Shown here: positions 50,901 to 59,892 of the stretch, in pieces
Position numbering within the stretch: the first letter of the stretch is position 1
Layout: each line of letters begins with the position of its first letter
Source of the DNA: an uncultured Lachnospiraceae bacterium
Lineage (GTDB): Bacteria; Bacillota; Clostridia; Lachnospirales; Lachnospiraceae
Assembly: GCA_910589195.1 (NCBI GenBank)
Contig: CAJUTC010000008.1
Coordinates: 34,600 to 98,599 of the forward strand
DNA: 64,000 nucleotides
Direction: 5' to 3'
Notes under the pieces: generated by a model
Database searches by the model: none
Seen by the model: only the letters and a program-made list of their open reading frames with translations
Told to the model about the DNA's origin: nothing
Program-made: the position numbers and the translations under genes

Positions 50901-51282
50901 CGGTGTTCCGAAACCACAAAGAGTACAGGGAGCCTTTGTTTCCGATTCGGAGGTTTCCAGCGTGGTAGAGTTTTTAACCCAGCAAGGCCTGACAGCCAGC
51001 TACAGCACAGAAGTGGAAAGCAAGATGATGTCTTCTGCCTCTGATTTAGCAGGAGGTGGCGACAGCAGCCGGGATGAATATTTTGTCCAGGCGGGAAAAT
51101 TTATTATTGAAAAGGAAAAGGCTTCTATCGGAATGCTTCAGCGGGTTTTTAAAATCGGATTTAACCGGGCAGCCCGGATCATGGATCAATTGGCAGACGC
51201 GGGAGTAGTAGGGGAAGAAGAAGGAACCAAACCAAGAAAGATTTTAATGACCATGGAGGAATTTGAAAACATGGTTAAATAA
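47989..51282 (+). CDS. ftsK: FtsK/SpoIIIE-family DNA translocase
   Basis: This 1097-residue protein pumps chromosomal DNA through the division or sporulation septum. The N-terminal part has about four to five membrane helices (residues about 45-200). A long acidic, low-complexity linker runs from about 205 to 610 and is longer than in B. subtilis SpoIIIE (787 residues in all). The motor follows: alpha domain, Walker A GATGSGKSV at about 768, Walker B IVIIVDELADLM at about 880. The gamma DNA-reading winged helix (about 1030-1095) ends in GTKPRKIL. GTG 47989 follows AGGAGG. Whether it serves vegetative division or sporulation cannot be told here. Confidence 0.95.
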   Translation: MAQKNRNQRTADTRSRKASSGRTAKQGRKQEEYYEEEIPAFLQAEVMIILSFAAAVLLFLSNFHLCGVVGDVLRRLQLGLFGVVGYIIPFLVFIGTSFYTANRGNWKAVVKLAAVIGMSLIVCGISHMVFGIKLAEGESVFAFYKLCGESGKGGGLIGGLLAFCLQSIVGTIGTYLIFLAALIICGVCITEKSFVNVVKSSSDRAYQYAKEDVARRREEREERQEERRRLREEKVVRGVDFGSIRIQEPMPIEEPQAAGSQASRLSEKAATPNFAESRMEPAGQAQSPADVFSGRIELPPEYAEPVPFEEDIPAPSGITKPYAPEKGRNVSTSADRPVAVKEEKPEDKIMSFSRKAPKKKEGPLYADREIMTLEEMDAGLNLPELPGKSDQNGAMEQDWDAFTDEIFIEEIGAQKGNGIQDVKRNYEDTVRSEPMYQENSQTVYAADNHKGSSTTFEPENTMPSDVGRKENFIRKEDFGQEFYFDEDESFYKGTEFGEEPGLDSGFELTKKAESRMEEKPQKQVETYEETGFHHREEPLRETRLYQEAAESGVNYDSIFVPEEPKRVVTASGKVIETETELLHKKIEQKREEAAEGNSREAVNAAVTKQEPVKKPYVFPPTSLLKTGTKPSGSFSEQEYKDTAIKLQQTLRNFGVGVTVTNISCGPTVTRYELHPEQGVKVSKIVGLADDIKLSLAAAEIRIEAPIPGKSAVGIEVPNKENSIVYLRELLESEGFVNSKSKLTFAVGKDIGGLPVTADIGKMPHLLIAGATGSGKSVCINTLIMSIIYKADPEDVKLIMVDPKVVELSVYNGIPHLMIPVVTDPKKASGALNWAVAEMGDRYKKFAEYNVRDLKGYNEKIKNIQDIPEEKRPQKLPQIVIIVDELADLMMVVPGEVEDAICRLAQLARAAGIHLVIATQRPSVNVITGLIKANVPSRIAFSVSSGVDSRTIIDMNGAEKLLGKGDMLFYPSGVPKPQRVQGAFVSDSEVSSVVEFLTQQGLTASYSTEVESKMMSSASDLAGGGDSSRDEYFVQAGKFIIEKEKASIGMLQRVFKIGFNRAARIMDQLADAGVVGEEEGTKPRKILMTMEEFENMVK

Positions 51283-51386
51283 GGAAACGAATCCTTTATC
51301 CGCAGCCTAACGGCTGTGGACATAGTATAGTGGCTTTGCCAAGGAAAAGAAAGAAAAATGCTTAAAAATGCAAAGGAGGCATCATC

Positions 51387-53057
51387 ATGAAAACAGATAT
51401 TCAGATTGCGCAGGAAGCGAAAATGGCCCCCATTAAGGAGGTTGCCGCAGCTTATGGTATCACGGAACATGATCTGGAGCTTTACGGAACGTATAAGGCA
51501 AAGCTGACAGATGAATTGTGGGATCAGGTAAAGGATCGACCAGACGGAAAACTGGTTTTGGTAACTGCTATTAACCCTACTCCTGCCGGAGAAGGGAAGA
51601 CGACTACCACAGTAGGTCTTGGACAGGCTCTGGCCAAGCTGAATAAGAAAGCAATTATCGCATTACGAGAGCCTTCTTTGGGGCCATGCTTTGGCATTAA
51701 AGGTGGCGCCGCGGGAGGCGGATACGCGCAGGTCGTGCCCATGGAGGATTTAAACCTTCATTTTACCGGGGACTTTCATGCAATCACATCCGCAAATAAT
51801 CTGTTAGCTGCCCTGTTGGATAACCATATCCAGCAGGGAAATGAACTGGGCATCGATACCCGCCAGATTCTCTGGAAACGCTGCCTGGATATGAACGATA
51901 GGGTTTTGCGGAATGTGGTGGTAGGTCTTGGCGCAAAGCCAGATGGCTTTGTGCGGGAGGATCATTTTGTCATTACGGTAGCTTCTGAAATTATGGCGAT
52001 TCTCTGCCTTGCGTCGGATATGAAGGACTTAAAAGAACGCTTGGGACGTATTATCGTGGCTTATAATTATGAGGGAGAACCAGTTACTGCCGCCCAGCTT
52101 AACGGTGTAGGCGCTATGGCGGCCTTGCTGAAAGATGCCTTAAAGCCAAATCTGATTCAAACCTTAGAGCACACAGGAGCTTTAGTTCACGGCGGGCCAT
52201 TTGCCAATATCGCCCATGGGTGCAACAGTGTTCGGGCTACTCGGACCGCCTTAAAGCTTGCGGATATTACAGTGACGGAAGCAGGCTTCGGAGCAGATTT
52301 AGGCGCTGAGAAATTTTTTGACATTAAATGCCGGATGGCCGGTTTAAAGCCGGATGCTGTGGTATTAGTGGCCACTGTCCGGGCTTTAAAGTATAACGGA
52401 GGTGTTCCGAAAGCAGACCTTTCTAAGGAAAATTTAGAGGCACTGGCAAAAGGGATTGTTAATCTGGAAAAGCATATTGAAAACCTGCAAAAATTCGGGG
52501 TTCCGGTAGTGGTTACCTTAAATTCCTTCATAAGTGACACAGAGGATGAATACGCATTTATTAAGAAGTTCTGTGAAGAAAGAGGCTGTGATTTTGCGCT
52601 TTCTAAAGTTTGGGAAAAAGGCGGGGAAGGCGGTATCGATCTTGCGCAAAAGGTATTGGAAACTTTGGAAAAGAAGGAGAGCCATTTTGCTCCAATCTAT
52701 CCGGATGAAGCAAGCCTTACCGATAAGATCGCCGCGGTAGCAAAAGAAATTTACGGAGCACAGGAGGTAAACTATGCCCCGGCAGCTACAAAAGCATTAA
52801 AGAAGGCAGAAGAAATGGGATTTGGAACTCTTCCGGTTTGCATGGCGAAAACCCAGTATTCCCTGTCCGATGACCAGACAAAACTTGGCCGTCCGGAAGG
52901 ATTTACACTTAATGTAAGAGATGCCTATGTTTCCGCCGGTGCAGGCTTTGTAGTGGTTCTTACAGGAGCAATTATGACCATGCCTGGTCTTCCTAAGAAG
53001 CCGGCGGCAGATGGCATTGATGTAAATGAAGATGGCGTAATTACCGGATTATTTTAG
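51387..53057 (+). CDS. fhs: Formate-tetrahydrofolate ligase
   Basis: This 556-residue enzyme uses ATP to join formate and THF into 10-formyl-THF, the entry step of one-carbon metabolism and of the Wood-Ljungdahl methyl branch. The P-loop is PTPAGEGKTTTTVGLG (about residue 64). Other conserved parts are REPSLGPCFGIKGGAAGGG and the folate region near EAGFGADLGAEKFFD. Length is standard. ATG 51387 follows AAAGGAGG. A stem, CCGCAGCC-TAA-GGCTGTGG-like (51300-51318), lies upstream with no T run. The formyl-THF made here is used by the Fmt encoded seven kilobases downstream, though the genes are not one operon. Confidence 0.97.
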   Translation: MKTDIQIAQEAKMAPIKEVAAAYGITEHDLELYGTYKAKLTDELWDQVKDRPDGKLVLVTAINPTPAGEGKTTTTVGLGQALAKLNKKAIIALREPSLGPCFGIKGGAAGGGYAQVVPMEDLNLHFTGDFHAITSANNLLAALLDNHIQQGNELGIDTRQILWKRCLDMNDRVLRNVVVGLGAKPDGFVREDHFVITVASEIMAILCLASDMKDLKERLGRIIVAYNYEGEPVTAAQLNGVGAMAALLKDALKPNLIQTLEHTGALVHGGPFANIAHGCNSVRATRTALKLADITVTEAGFGADLGAEKFFDIKCRMAGLKPDAVVLVATVRALKYNGGVPKADLSKENLEALAKGIVNLEKHIENLQKFGVPVVVTLNSFISDTEDEYAFIKKFCEERGCDFALSKVWEKGGEGGIDLAQKVLETLEKKESHFAPIYPDEASLTDKIAAVAKEIYGAQEVNYAPAATKALKKAEEMGFGTLPVCMAKTQYSLSDDQTKLGRPEGFTLNVRDAYVSAGAGFVVVLTGAIMTMPGLPKKPAADGIDVNEDGVITGLF

Positions 53058-53078
53058 TTATAGAAAGGGCATGAGCCT

Positions 53079-54557
53079 ATGGTAGTAAGGGATTGGATAG
53101 GAGAGCTTACGTACCAGCTTCTGTGGGGGAGTTTGGATACGGAAGTGAAAGAAGTCGTGTATGATTCCAGAAAAGCCTGCCCCGGGGCGGTTTTTGTGTG
53201 CATGAAGGGAGCCAGGACGGATTCTCATAAGTATTGCCAGCAGGTATATCAGGCAGGCGTTCGGGTATTTGTGGTGGAAGATCCCATTGAGCTTCCAAAG
53301 GATGCTGTTGTGATTCAGGTGGAAAATGGGCGGAAAGCCCTAGCCGCCCTTTCCTCTGCCCGGTTTGGATATCCGGATCGGACAATGATTACCATCGGGG
53401 TAACGGGAACCAAAGGGAAGACCACTACCACTCATATGATAAAAGCAATTTTAGAGGCATGTGGGAAAAAAGTAGGGATGATTGGAACGAATGGCGTTTC
53501 CTTTGCCGGAGTATGGGAGCCGACCCAAAATACTACGCCGGAATCCTATGAGCTTCATCGGTATTTTTCGAAAATGGCGGAGGCGGGCTGCGAGTATGTA
53601 GTGATGGAAGTTTCATCCCAGGCATTTAAGATGCACCGGACAGATGGGATTTTCTTTGATTACGGGATCTTCACCAATATTTCCCCGGATCACATTGGGC
53701 CAGATGAACATAAAGATTTTGAAGAGTATTTAGCATGCAAGTCAATGATATTTCAACAGTGCCGGATTGGGATTGGGGATGGTGATGATGAACATTTTCA
53801 TCAGGTTACAGCAAAAGCGGACTGTCCCGTTTATACATACGGGATCGAACGGGAAGCTGATTTTAGAGCAGAACAGATCCGTTATGTGGCGGAGCATGAT
53901 TTTGTAGGCTTGGAGTTTGCGGTTAAGGGACGGCTGGATATGGATGTTAAGGTAAATATTCCAGGAAGGTTTAACATTTCCAATGCTATGGCTGCTTTTA
54001 GCGTGTGCGGTTTTTTAAACCTTCCAAAAGAGAGGATGCGTCACGCCCTGGAGAACCTGTTTGTAGATGGCCGTATGGAACTTGCGTATGCCTCTAACCG
54101 CTGCAAAGTAATTATTGATTATGCCCACAATGCGGTCAGCATGGAAAGCCTGTTGCGTACACTGCGGGATTACCAGCCGGCCAGGCTGGTGGTGGTGTTT
54201 GGATGTGGCGGAAACCGATCAAAGGATCGGCGTTATGCCATGGGAGAGATGGCAGGGAAAATGGCTGATTTTACAATTATTACGGCGGATAATTCCCGGT
54301 ATGAAAAGGTAGAGGATATTATTGGTGATATTGAAAGTGCCCTGCTCCCTACGAAAGGCGCCTATATGAAAATTCCGGATCGGAAGGAAGCGATCACTTA
54401 TGCCATTACCCATGCCAAAGAGGGAGATATGATAGCGATTATCGGAAAAGGGCATGAGGATTATCAGGAGGTAAACGGTGTCCGTACCCATTTTCTGGAT
54501 CGGGAAGTGGTGAAAGAAGCGGTGCTTGCCTTGGAACAATCGGGAGGAAACTGTTAA
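53079..54557 (+). CDS. murE: UDP-MurNAc-tripeptide synthetase (MurE)
   Basis: This 492-residue cytoplasmic ligase adds the third stem-peptide residue to UDP-MurNAc-Ala-Glu. The ATP loop is GVTGTKGKTTTTHMI (about residue 107). Conserved parts include TTPESYELH, EVSSQAF and DYAHNAVSMESLL. The diamino-acid selectivity motif, DNPR in meso-DAP enzymes, reads DNSR here (in TADNSRYEKVED). The kept arginine favours meso-diaminopimelate over lysine, but the proline is lost. It lies 21 bases after fhs and is followed closely by murF, so both wall ligases are co-expressed. Confidence 0.95.
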   Translation: MVVRDWIGELTYQLLWGSLDTEVKEVVYDSRKACPGAVFVCMKGARTDSHKYCQQVYQAGVRVFVVEDPIELPKDAVVIQVENGRKALAALSSARFGYPDRTMITIGVTGTKGKTTTTHMIKAILEACGKKVGMIGTNGVSFAGVWEPTQNTTPESYELHRYFSKMAEAGCEYVVMEVSSQAFKMHRTDGIFFDYGIFTNISPDHIGPDEHKDFEEYLACKSMIFQQCRIGIGDGDDEHFHQVTAKADCPVYTYGIEREADFRAEQIRYVAEHDFVGLEFAVKGRLDMDVKVNIPGRFNISNAMAAFSVCGFLNLPKERMRHALENLFVDGRMELAYASNRCKVIIDYAHNAVSMESLLRTLRDYQPARLVVVFGCGGNRSKDRRYAMGEMAGKMADFTIITADNSRYEKVEDIIGDIESALLPTKGAYMKIPDRKEAITYAITHAKEGDMIAIIGKGHEDYQEVNGVRTHFLDREVVKEAVLALEQSGGNC

Positions 54558-54624
54558 GGCAGTAAGGGACAGTCATTTTAAACGAAACATAATAATAAAT
54601 CGAATGGAAGCAGGAAATCAGGAT

Positions 54625-56040
54625 ATGGAAGATATAACAGTAAAGGATATAGTTAAGGCATGTGGCGGGAAGCTCTTGTGCGGAAATCCGGAAACGGCTC
54701 TTACCCATATCAGCATTGATTCCAGGGTGATGAAGGGGGACGATTTATTCGTTCCTCTCATTGGAGAAAAGAATGATGCTCATGATTACATCCAAAAAGC
54801 CTTTGAAAAAGGGGCAAAGGCTGTGCTGACAGCACGCCACAGCCACATGGAATCAGAAAAAACGTGGATTCAGGTAGCGGATACCCGGACAGCGCTGCAG
54901 TCGATCGGCGCCTGGTATCGGGATCGGCTTTCCCTTCCTTTAATCGGGGTAACCGGAAGTGTGGGAAAGACCACAACCAGGGAAATGATTGCCGCTGCTT
55001 TACAAGCAAACTATCAGGTATATAAAACGCCAGGGAACAGCAACAGCCAGGTAGGGGTTCCGATTACTATCTCGGAAATTTCGAAAGAAGACGAAATTGG
55101 CGTAATCGAACTTGGCATCAGCGAACCTGGAGAAATGGGACGGATCGCTACTGTGGCCAAGGTGAATCAGGCGGTAGTAACCAACATTGGCATTTCCCAT
55201 ATTGAGCAGTTAGGCTCCCAGGAAACTATTTGCCGTGAGAAGCTGCATATACAAGATGGGATGGCAGAAGGAGGGATTCTCTATTTAAATGGAGATGATC
55301 CCATCCTTAGAAAGCAAAAAGCCAAAACAGGCTGCAAAACCATTTACTATGGTTTTGGTGAAAATTGTGATTATCGGGCGACGGATATCCGGATGGAAGC
55401 GGGAAAGCCTGTTTTTACGGCAGTCTGCAAAAAACGAGGAGAATCTGCAAAGGTGGCTCTTCAGGTATTTGGGCGGCATATGATTGAGAATGCCATGGCT
55501 GCTTTGGCTGTGGCAAGGGAACATGGGATTTTGCTGGCAGACGCCGCCTGTGCCCTGAAAGCTTATACCGGATATGAGGGAAGACAACAGATTCATAGCG
55601 TAAATGGAATTACCATTATTGATGATTCTTATAACGCAAGCCCCGTTTCTATGAAAGCGGCAATCCAGGTTTTATGCGATATTTCTGTGCCGGGAAGAAA
55701 GTTTGCCATCCTTGCGGACATGAAAGAATTAGGCCCTGATTCGCCTGCTTATCACAGGGAAATCGGAACATTTTTAGCGAACAAAAAAATTGACTTAATT
55801 GCTCTTTTCGGGGAATTAGCAGCTCAGATCGGGGAAGCCTTAAAAGAAGAAAAAGAGCTTGCAAATGGCCGGGAGGATGAGGAAAGAATTGAATTTCCAC
55901 AGAAAATCTGCTTGTTTCAAGAAAAAGAAAGCCTGAAAAAATGGCTGGAGGATCAGGTGAAAAGCGGGGATTGCGTATTATTTAAAGGCTCTAACAGTAT
56001 GGGCTTAAAAACCCTGGTTTCGGCCTTTTTAAACCCATAA
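54625..56040 (+). CDS. murF: UDP-MurNAc-tripeptide-D-Ala-D-Ala ligase (MurF)
   Basis: This 471-residue ligase adds D-Ala-D-Ala to finish the UDP-MurNAc-pentapeptide. It shows the substrate region SIDSRVMKGDDLFVPL, the ATP loop GVTGSVGKTTTREMI (about residue 108), GNSNSQVGVP, and IDDSYNASPVSMKAA in the C-terminal domain. The frame is open back to 54526, inside murE, but MEDITVKDIV from ATG 54625 is the natural MurF start, with AGGAAA seven bases upstream. It sits directly after murE, as in many Firmicutes. Confidence 0.95.
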   Translation: MEDITVKDIVKACGGKLLCGNPETALTHISIDSRVMKGDDLFVPLIGEKNDAHDYIQKAFEKGAKAVLTARHSHMESEKTWIQVADTRTALQSIGAWYRDRLSLPLIGVTGSVGKTTTREMIAAALQANYQVYKTPGNSNSQVGVPITISEISKEDEIGVIELGISEPGEMGRIATVAKVNQAVVTNIGISHIEQLGSQETICREKLHIQDGMAEGGILYLNGDDPILRKQKAKTGCKTIYYGFGENCDYRATDIRMEAGKPVFTAVCKKRGESAKVALQVFGRHMIENAMAALAVAREHGILLADAACALKAYTGYEGRQQIHSVNGITIIDDSYNASPVSMKAAIQVLCDISVPGRKFAILADMKELGPDSPAYHREIGTFLANKKIDLIALFGELAAQIGEALKEEKELANGREDEERIEFPQKICLFQEKESLKKWLEDQVKSGDCVLFKGSNSMGLKTLVSAFLNP

Positions 56041-56053
56041 AAAGGGGAAGCGC

Positions 56054-56120
56054 CGAAAATGGGCATGGAAGATGTCACTTTTTGACACCATTTTCGCACA
56101 GCTCAGCGCTTTTGTGCTGA
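56054..56120 (+). other. Double-hairpin element upstream of priA
   Basis: CGAAAATGG (56054-56062) pairs with CCATTTTCG (56088-56096), with an inner stem TGTCA-N5-TGACA (56073-56087). A second stem, TCAGCGC-TTTT-GTGCTGA, follows nearby. The 11-mer TTTTGACACCA at 56080-56090 is shared with the complement of the dispersed repeat at 2079-2111. It may be a degenerate relative of that repeat or a murF terminator without a T run. Confidence 0.45.
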
Positions 56121-56155
56121 ACTTTCACAGTATACAAAATCGGAGAGAAACGTAC

Positions 56156-58417
56156 ATGGCAGAATTTGCCCATATTATTATAGATATCTCACATGAGAAG
56201 GTAGACCGGCCTTTCCAATACCGGATACCAGAACCTTTGAAGGGCCAGATATATGCAGGCTGCCAGGTAGACGTACCATTTGGAAAGGGGAACCAGATCC
56301 GGAAAGGATATGTGGTTGGTTTATCCAACCAGGCAAGTTATGATCCGGAAAAGCTAAAAGAAATCGTGGGGATTCATGCCGGAAGCATCTCGGCGGAATC
56401 CCAGTTAATCCAGGTTGCCTGGTGGATGAAAGAGCGGTACGGTTCTACTATGAACCAAGCGTTAAAAACGGTGCTTCCAGTAAAGCAGAAAGTAAAGCAG
56501 AAGGAGAAGCGCTGGATTTGCTGCCTGCTGGATCCAGAAGAGCGAAAGGCTCAGGCCGCGGAAGCTATAAAAAAGAAATATAAAGCCAGGGAACGGCTGT
56601 TTGAAGCCTTTTTGGAGATGGATCGGATTCCATATGAAATGGCGCAGCAGCTTAACATAACGGCGGCAGTGTTAAAGCCTCTTATTGAGCGTGGGATGAT
56701 ACAGGTGGAAGCTTTGGCAGACTACCGGAATCCGGCGGCAGGTTTTCTAAAACCCCAATCAAAAGCGAGCTCATTGGTTACTCTGAATACAGAGCAGCAG
56801 GCCGTAGTTTCTGATATCTGTACGGAGTATGACAGCGGGATCCGGAAGACATATCTGATTCACGGAATTACCGGAAGCGGAAAGACCGAAATTTATATGG
56901 AGCTGATTGAGCATGTGCGAAATCAGGGAAAGGAAGCGATTCTCCTGATTCCGGAAATTTCTCTGACCTATCAGACCGTTATGCGGTTTTGCAGGCGGTT
57001 TGGAAATAAGGTTTCTTTCATTAATTCCAAGCTTTCAGCGGGAGAGCGCTATGATCAGTTCGAACAGGCAAAAAAGGGTGAAATCCAGATCATGATTGGC
57101 CCTCGTTCCGCCTTATTTACCCCTTTTCAAAACCTGGGTCTGATTATTATAGATGAGGAACATGAAGCGGCTTACAAAAGTGAAATAACGCCCAGATATC
57201 ATGCCAGGGAAACGGCTCAGTACCGGGCTGGCCTGTGCAGCGCCAGCGTGGTACTTGGTTCCGCTACCCCCTCTGTGGAAACGTACACGAAAGCCCTTCA
57301 TGGAATTTACGGATATTATAAAATCAACAGGCGTGCCAAGAAAAACAGCATGCTTCCCAAAGTTTGGGTGGTGGACATGCGTAAGGAACTAAGGGAAGGC
57401 AACCGCTCTATTTTCAGCCGCTGCCTGCAAGATCTGATGAAAGAAAAATTGGAAAAACAGGAGCAGGCCATCCTTTTTTTAAACCGCAGGGGATATTCCA
57501 GTTTTTTATCTTGCAGAAACTGTGGGGAAGCCATTAAATGCCACCACTGTGACGTTACCCTTACGCTTCATCAGGATGATCGACTGGTATGCCACTACTG
57601 TGGCTATCAGATCCGGCGGCCCAGGCTTTGCCCGGTCTGTTCCTCTCCTTACCTTGCGCCATTTGGGGCAGGCACTCAAAAAGTGGAGGCTATGGTTCAG
57701 GAAGCGTTTCCTTTGGCAAGAGTGCTGCGGATGGATTACGACACCACCTCAAAAAAAGGTGGCCACCAGGCGATTCTTTCTGCGTTCGCAAACCATGAGG
57801 CAGATATTTTAGTGGGAACCCAGATGATTGTAAAAGGCCATGATTTCCCAGCGGTTACGCTGGTTGGGATTTTGGCGGCAGACGTATCTCTTTACGCCCC
57901 GGATTACCGGTGCGGGGAACGAACGTTCCAGCTTTTGACCCAGGCGGCAGGAAGGGCGGGGCGGGATGAACGAAGGGGGCATGTGGTAATCCAAACCTAT
58001 AGCCCGGAACATTACTGTGTTGAAACGGCAGCTACCCAAAATTATGAACAGTTTTACCAAAAGGAGATGGAATACCGAAAGCTTCTTTCTTACCCTCCTG
58101 CCTGCGCGCTGATGGCGCTGATGGTTAGCTCTTCAAATGAAGGGGTAACACAAAACGCTATGGAAGCTGCTTTTCGCATAGCAGGTTCGTTTGGCCGGAG
58201 AATCACGCAAGGAGCAGGTATCTGTGGCTCTGAACCAGTAAAGATGATAGGCCCGGTAAATGCTGCCATTTACAAACTTAATGATATGTACAGAAAAATT
58301 TTATATATGAAGTGCGAAAATTATGATATACTAATAAAAATAAGAAATCATACAGAAGAAGAATTAAAACAGCAGGGCTTTTCTGGCCAGGCATCAATTC
58401 TGTTTGACTTTATGTAG
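56156..58417 (+). CDS. priA: Primosomal replication-restart helicase PriA
   Basis: This 753-residue SF2 helicase reloads the replisome at stalled forks. The N-terminal DNA-binding domain (FAHIIIDISHEKVDRPFQYR) is followed by a helicase core with GITGSGKTEIYMELI (about residue 235), DEEHEAAYK and GSATPS. A zinc-binding segment, CRNCGEAIKCHHC then CHYCGY and CPVC, lies within the second RecA-like domain, with QAAGRAGR as motif VI. ATG 56156 is chosen: GGAGAG lies eight bases upstream, and the in-frame extension back to 56072 crosses the double hairpin. It heads the priA-def-fmt group. Confidence 0.95.
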   Translation: MAEFAHIIIDISHEKVDRPFQYRIPEPLKGQIYAGCQVDVPFGKGNQIRKGYVVGLSNQASYDPEKLKEIVGIHAGSISAESQLIQVAWWMKERYGSTMNQALKTVLPVKQKVKQKEKRWICCLLDPEERKAQAAEAIKKKYKARERLFEAFLEMDRIPYEMAQQLNITAAVLKPLIERGMIQVEALADYRNPAAGFLKPQSKASSLVTLNTEQQAVVSDICTEYDSGIRKTYLIHGITGSGKTEIYMELIEHVRNQGKEAILLIPEISLTYQTVMRFCRRFGNKVSFINSKLSAGERYDQFEQAKKGEIQIMIGPRSALFTPFQNLGLIIIDEEHEAAYKSEITPRYHARETAQYRAGLCSASVVLGSATPSVETYTKALHGIYGYYKINRRAKKNSMLPKVWVVDMRKELREGNRSIFSRCLQDLMKEKLEKQEQAILFLNRRGYSSFLSCRNCGEAIKCHHCDVTLTLHQDDRLVCHYCGYQIRRPRLCPVCSSPYLAPFGAGTQKVEAMVQEAFPLARVLRMDYDTTSKKGGHQAILSAFANHEADILVGTQMIVKGHDFPAVTLVGILAADVSLYAPDYRCGERTFQLLTQAAGRAGRDERRGHVVIQTYSPEHYCVETAATQNYEQFYQKEMEYRKLLSYPPACALMALMVSSSNEGVTQNAMEAAFRIAGSFGRRITQGAGICGSEPVKMIGPVNAAIYKLNDMYRKILYMKCENYDILIKIRNHTEEELKQQGFSGQASILFDFM

Positions 58418-58442
58418 ACGAGAAGGAGCAAGTAGATACGTT

Positions 58443-58928
58443 ATGGCAATCAGGCAAGTAAGAACCATCGGAGATGAAATATTAAGAAAAGAATGCAAGC
58501 CGGTTAAAGAGGTAACACCCCGGATCCGGGAATTAATAGCGGACATGTTTGAAACCATGTACGATACCAACGGAGTAGGCCTGGCTGCCTCTCAGGTAGG
58601 TGTGCTAAAGCAGATTGTAGTAATCGATGTAGACGACGGAAATCAGTATGTGCTGATTAATCCAACGATCCTGGAAACAGAAGGCAGCCAAACCGGATAT
58701 GAAGGATGCTTAAGCGTTCCGGGAAAAACAGGGATCGTTACCAGGCCCAATTGGGTTAAGGTAAGAGCCTATGATGAAGAAATGCAGCCCTTTGAGCTGG
58801 AAGGCGAAGAATTATTAGCCCGTGCCGTCTGCCATGAATGCGACCATTTAAAAGGAGGGTTGTATGTGGACCTGGTAGAAGGGGAACTTGAGGATACAGA
58901 CAGCCTGGAAGACGATGAGGAAGAATAA
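58443..58928 (+). CDS. def: Peptide deformylase
   Basis: This 161-residue metalloenzyme removes the formyl group from nascent proteins. All three signatures are intact: GVGLAASQVG (motif 1), EGCLSVPG with the metal Cys (motif 2) and HECDHLKG with the metal histidines and catalytic Glu (motif 3). MAIRQVRTIGDEILR from ATG 58443 is the usual opening; AAGGAG lies 14 bases upstream, rather far. An earlier in-frame start at 58404 would overlap priA. The acidic tail (DTDSLEDDEEE) is typical of clostridial forms. The neighbouring fmt catalyses the opposite step. Confidence 0.96.
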   Translation: MAIRQVRTIGDEILRKECKPVKEVTPRIRELIADMFETMYDTNGVGLAASQVGVLKQIVVIDVDDGNQYVLINPTILETEGSQTGYEGCLSVPGKTGIVTRPNWVKVRAYDEEMQPFELEGEELLARAVCHECDHLKGGLYVDLVEGELEDTDSLEDDEEE

Positions 58929-58951
58929 ATCCCAGGATTTTGGAGGAAGTT

Positions 58952-59890
58952 ATGAGAATTGTTTTTATGGGAACCCCGGATTTTGCGGTGCCGGCGCTGG
59001 AAGCGATAGCAAAAGGCGGGCATCAGGTGATTGCTGTGGTGACACAGCCCGATAAGCCCAAGGGGCGGGGAAAGGCTGTGTTAATGACTCCGGTAAAGGA
59101 AAAGGCGCTAGAGCTGATGATTCCGGTTTGCCAGCCGGTAAAAGTCAGAGAGGAATCTTTTATCAGCCAGTTAAAGGAAATGAATCCAGACGCGATTGTA
59201 GTGGCAGCGTTCGGGCAGATCCTGCCTAAAACCATATTAGAGCTGCCAAAATACGGCTGTATTAATATCCATGCGTCCCTTCTCCCCAAGTACCGGGGAG
59301 CAGCGCCAATCCAGTGGTCTGTGATAGACGGGGAAAAGGAAACCGGTCTTACTACAATGATGATGGATACAGGACTGGATACGGGAGATATGCTGGAGAA
59401 AGTCGTGATTCCCATTGAAGACGGGGAAACGGGAGGAAGCCTTCATGATAAGTTGAGTCAGGCCGGAGGGCCATTGATCCTTTCCACGTTAAAAAAAGCG
59501 GAGGAAGGAAGTCTTTCCCCGGTTTCTCAGGGAGAATCCGAAACTTGTTATGCGAAAATGCTGTCCAAATCCTTAGGCGACATTGACTGGAACCAAGATG
59601 CTTGTCAAATTGAACGGCTGATCCGTGGATTAAACCCGTGGCCCAGCGCTTATACAAGCCTGAATGGGAAAACATTAAAAATATGGCAGGCTCAGGTACT
59701 TTCAGATGAATCGGAAGGAATTCCGGGACAGATTGTAAAGGCAGATAAAGACGGGTTTTTGATCCAGACAGGAAACGGAATATTAAAAGTAGATTCTCTT
59801 CAGTTAGAGGGCAAGAAACGAATGGATGCCAACGCGTTTTTAAGAGGCTATCCGATTGAAGAAGGAACCAGATTGGAAAGGAGATCATAA
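58952..59890 (+). CDS. fmt: Methionyl-tRNA formyltransferase
   Basis: This 312-residue enzyme formylates initiator Met-tRNA with 10-formyl-THF. It opens with RIVFMGTPDFAVPALEA. The catalytic region is NIHASLLPKYRGAAPIQW (Asn and His), with the aspartate in TGLTTMMMDTGLDTGDM. A C-terminal OB-type tRNA-binding domain spans about 205-312. ATG 58952 follows GGAGGAAG; a TTG 12 bases upstream is less likely. It lies 23 bases after def, the near-universal pair, and its folate cofactor comes from Fhs. Confidence 0.96.
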   Translation: MRIVFMGTPDFAVPALEAIAKGGHQVIAVVTQPDKPKGRGKAVLMTPVKEKALELMIPVCQPVKVREESFISQLKEMNPDAIVVAAFGQILPKTILELPKYGCINIHASLLPKYRGAAPIQWSVIDGEKETGLTTMMMDTGLDTGDMLEKVVIPIEDGETGGSLHDKLSQAGGPLILSTLKKAEEGSLSPVSQGESETCYAKMLSKSLGDIDWNQDACQIERLIRGLNPWPSAYTSLNGKTLKIWQAQVLSDESEGIPGQIVKADKDGFLIQTGNGILKVDSLQLEGKKRMDANAFLRGYPIEEGTRLERRS

Positions 59891-59892
59891 GT

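Noticed and set aside
51283..51386. A THF riboswitch before fhs
   Set aside because: The gap is short, with one small stem, and none of the conserved riboswitch core could be recognised.
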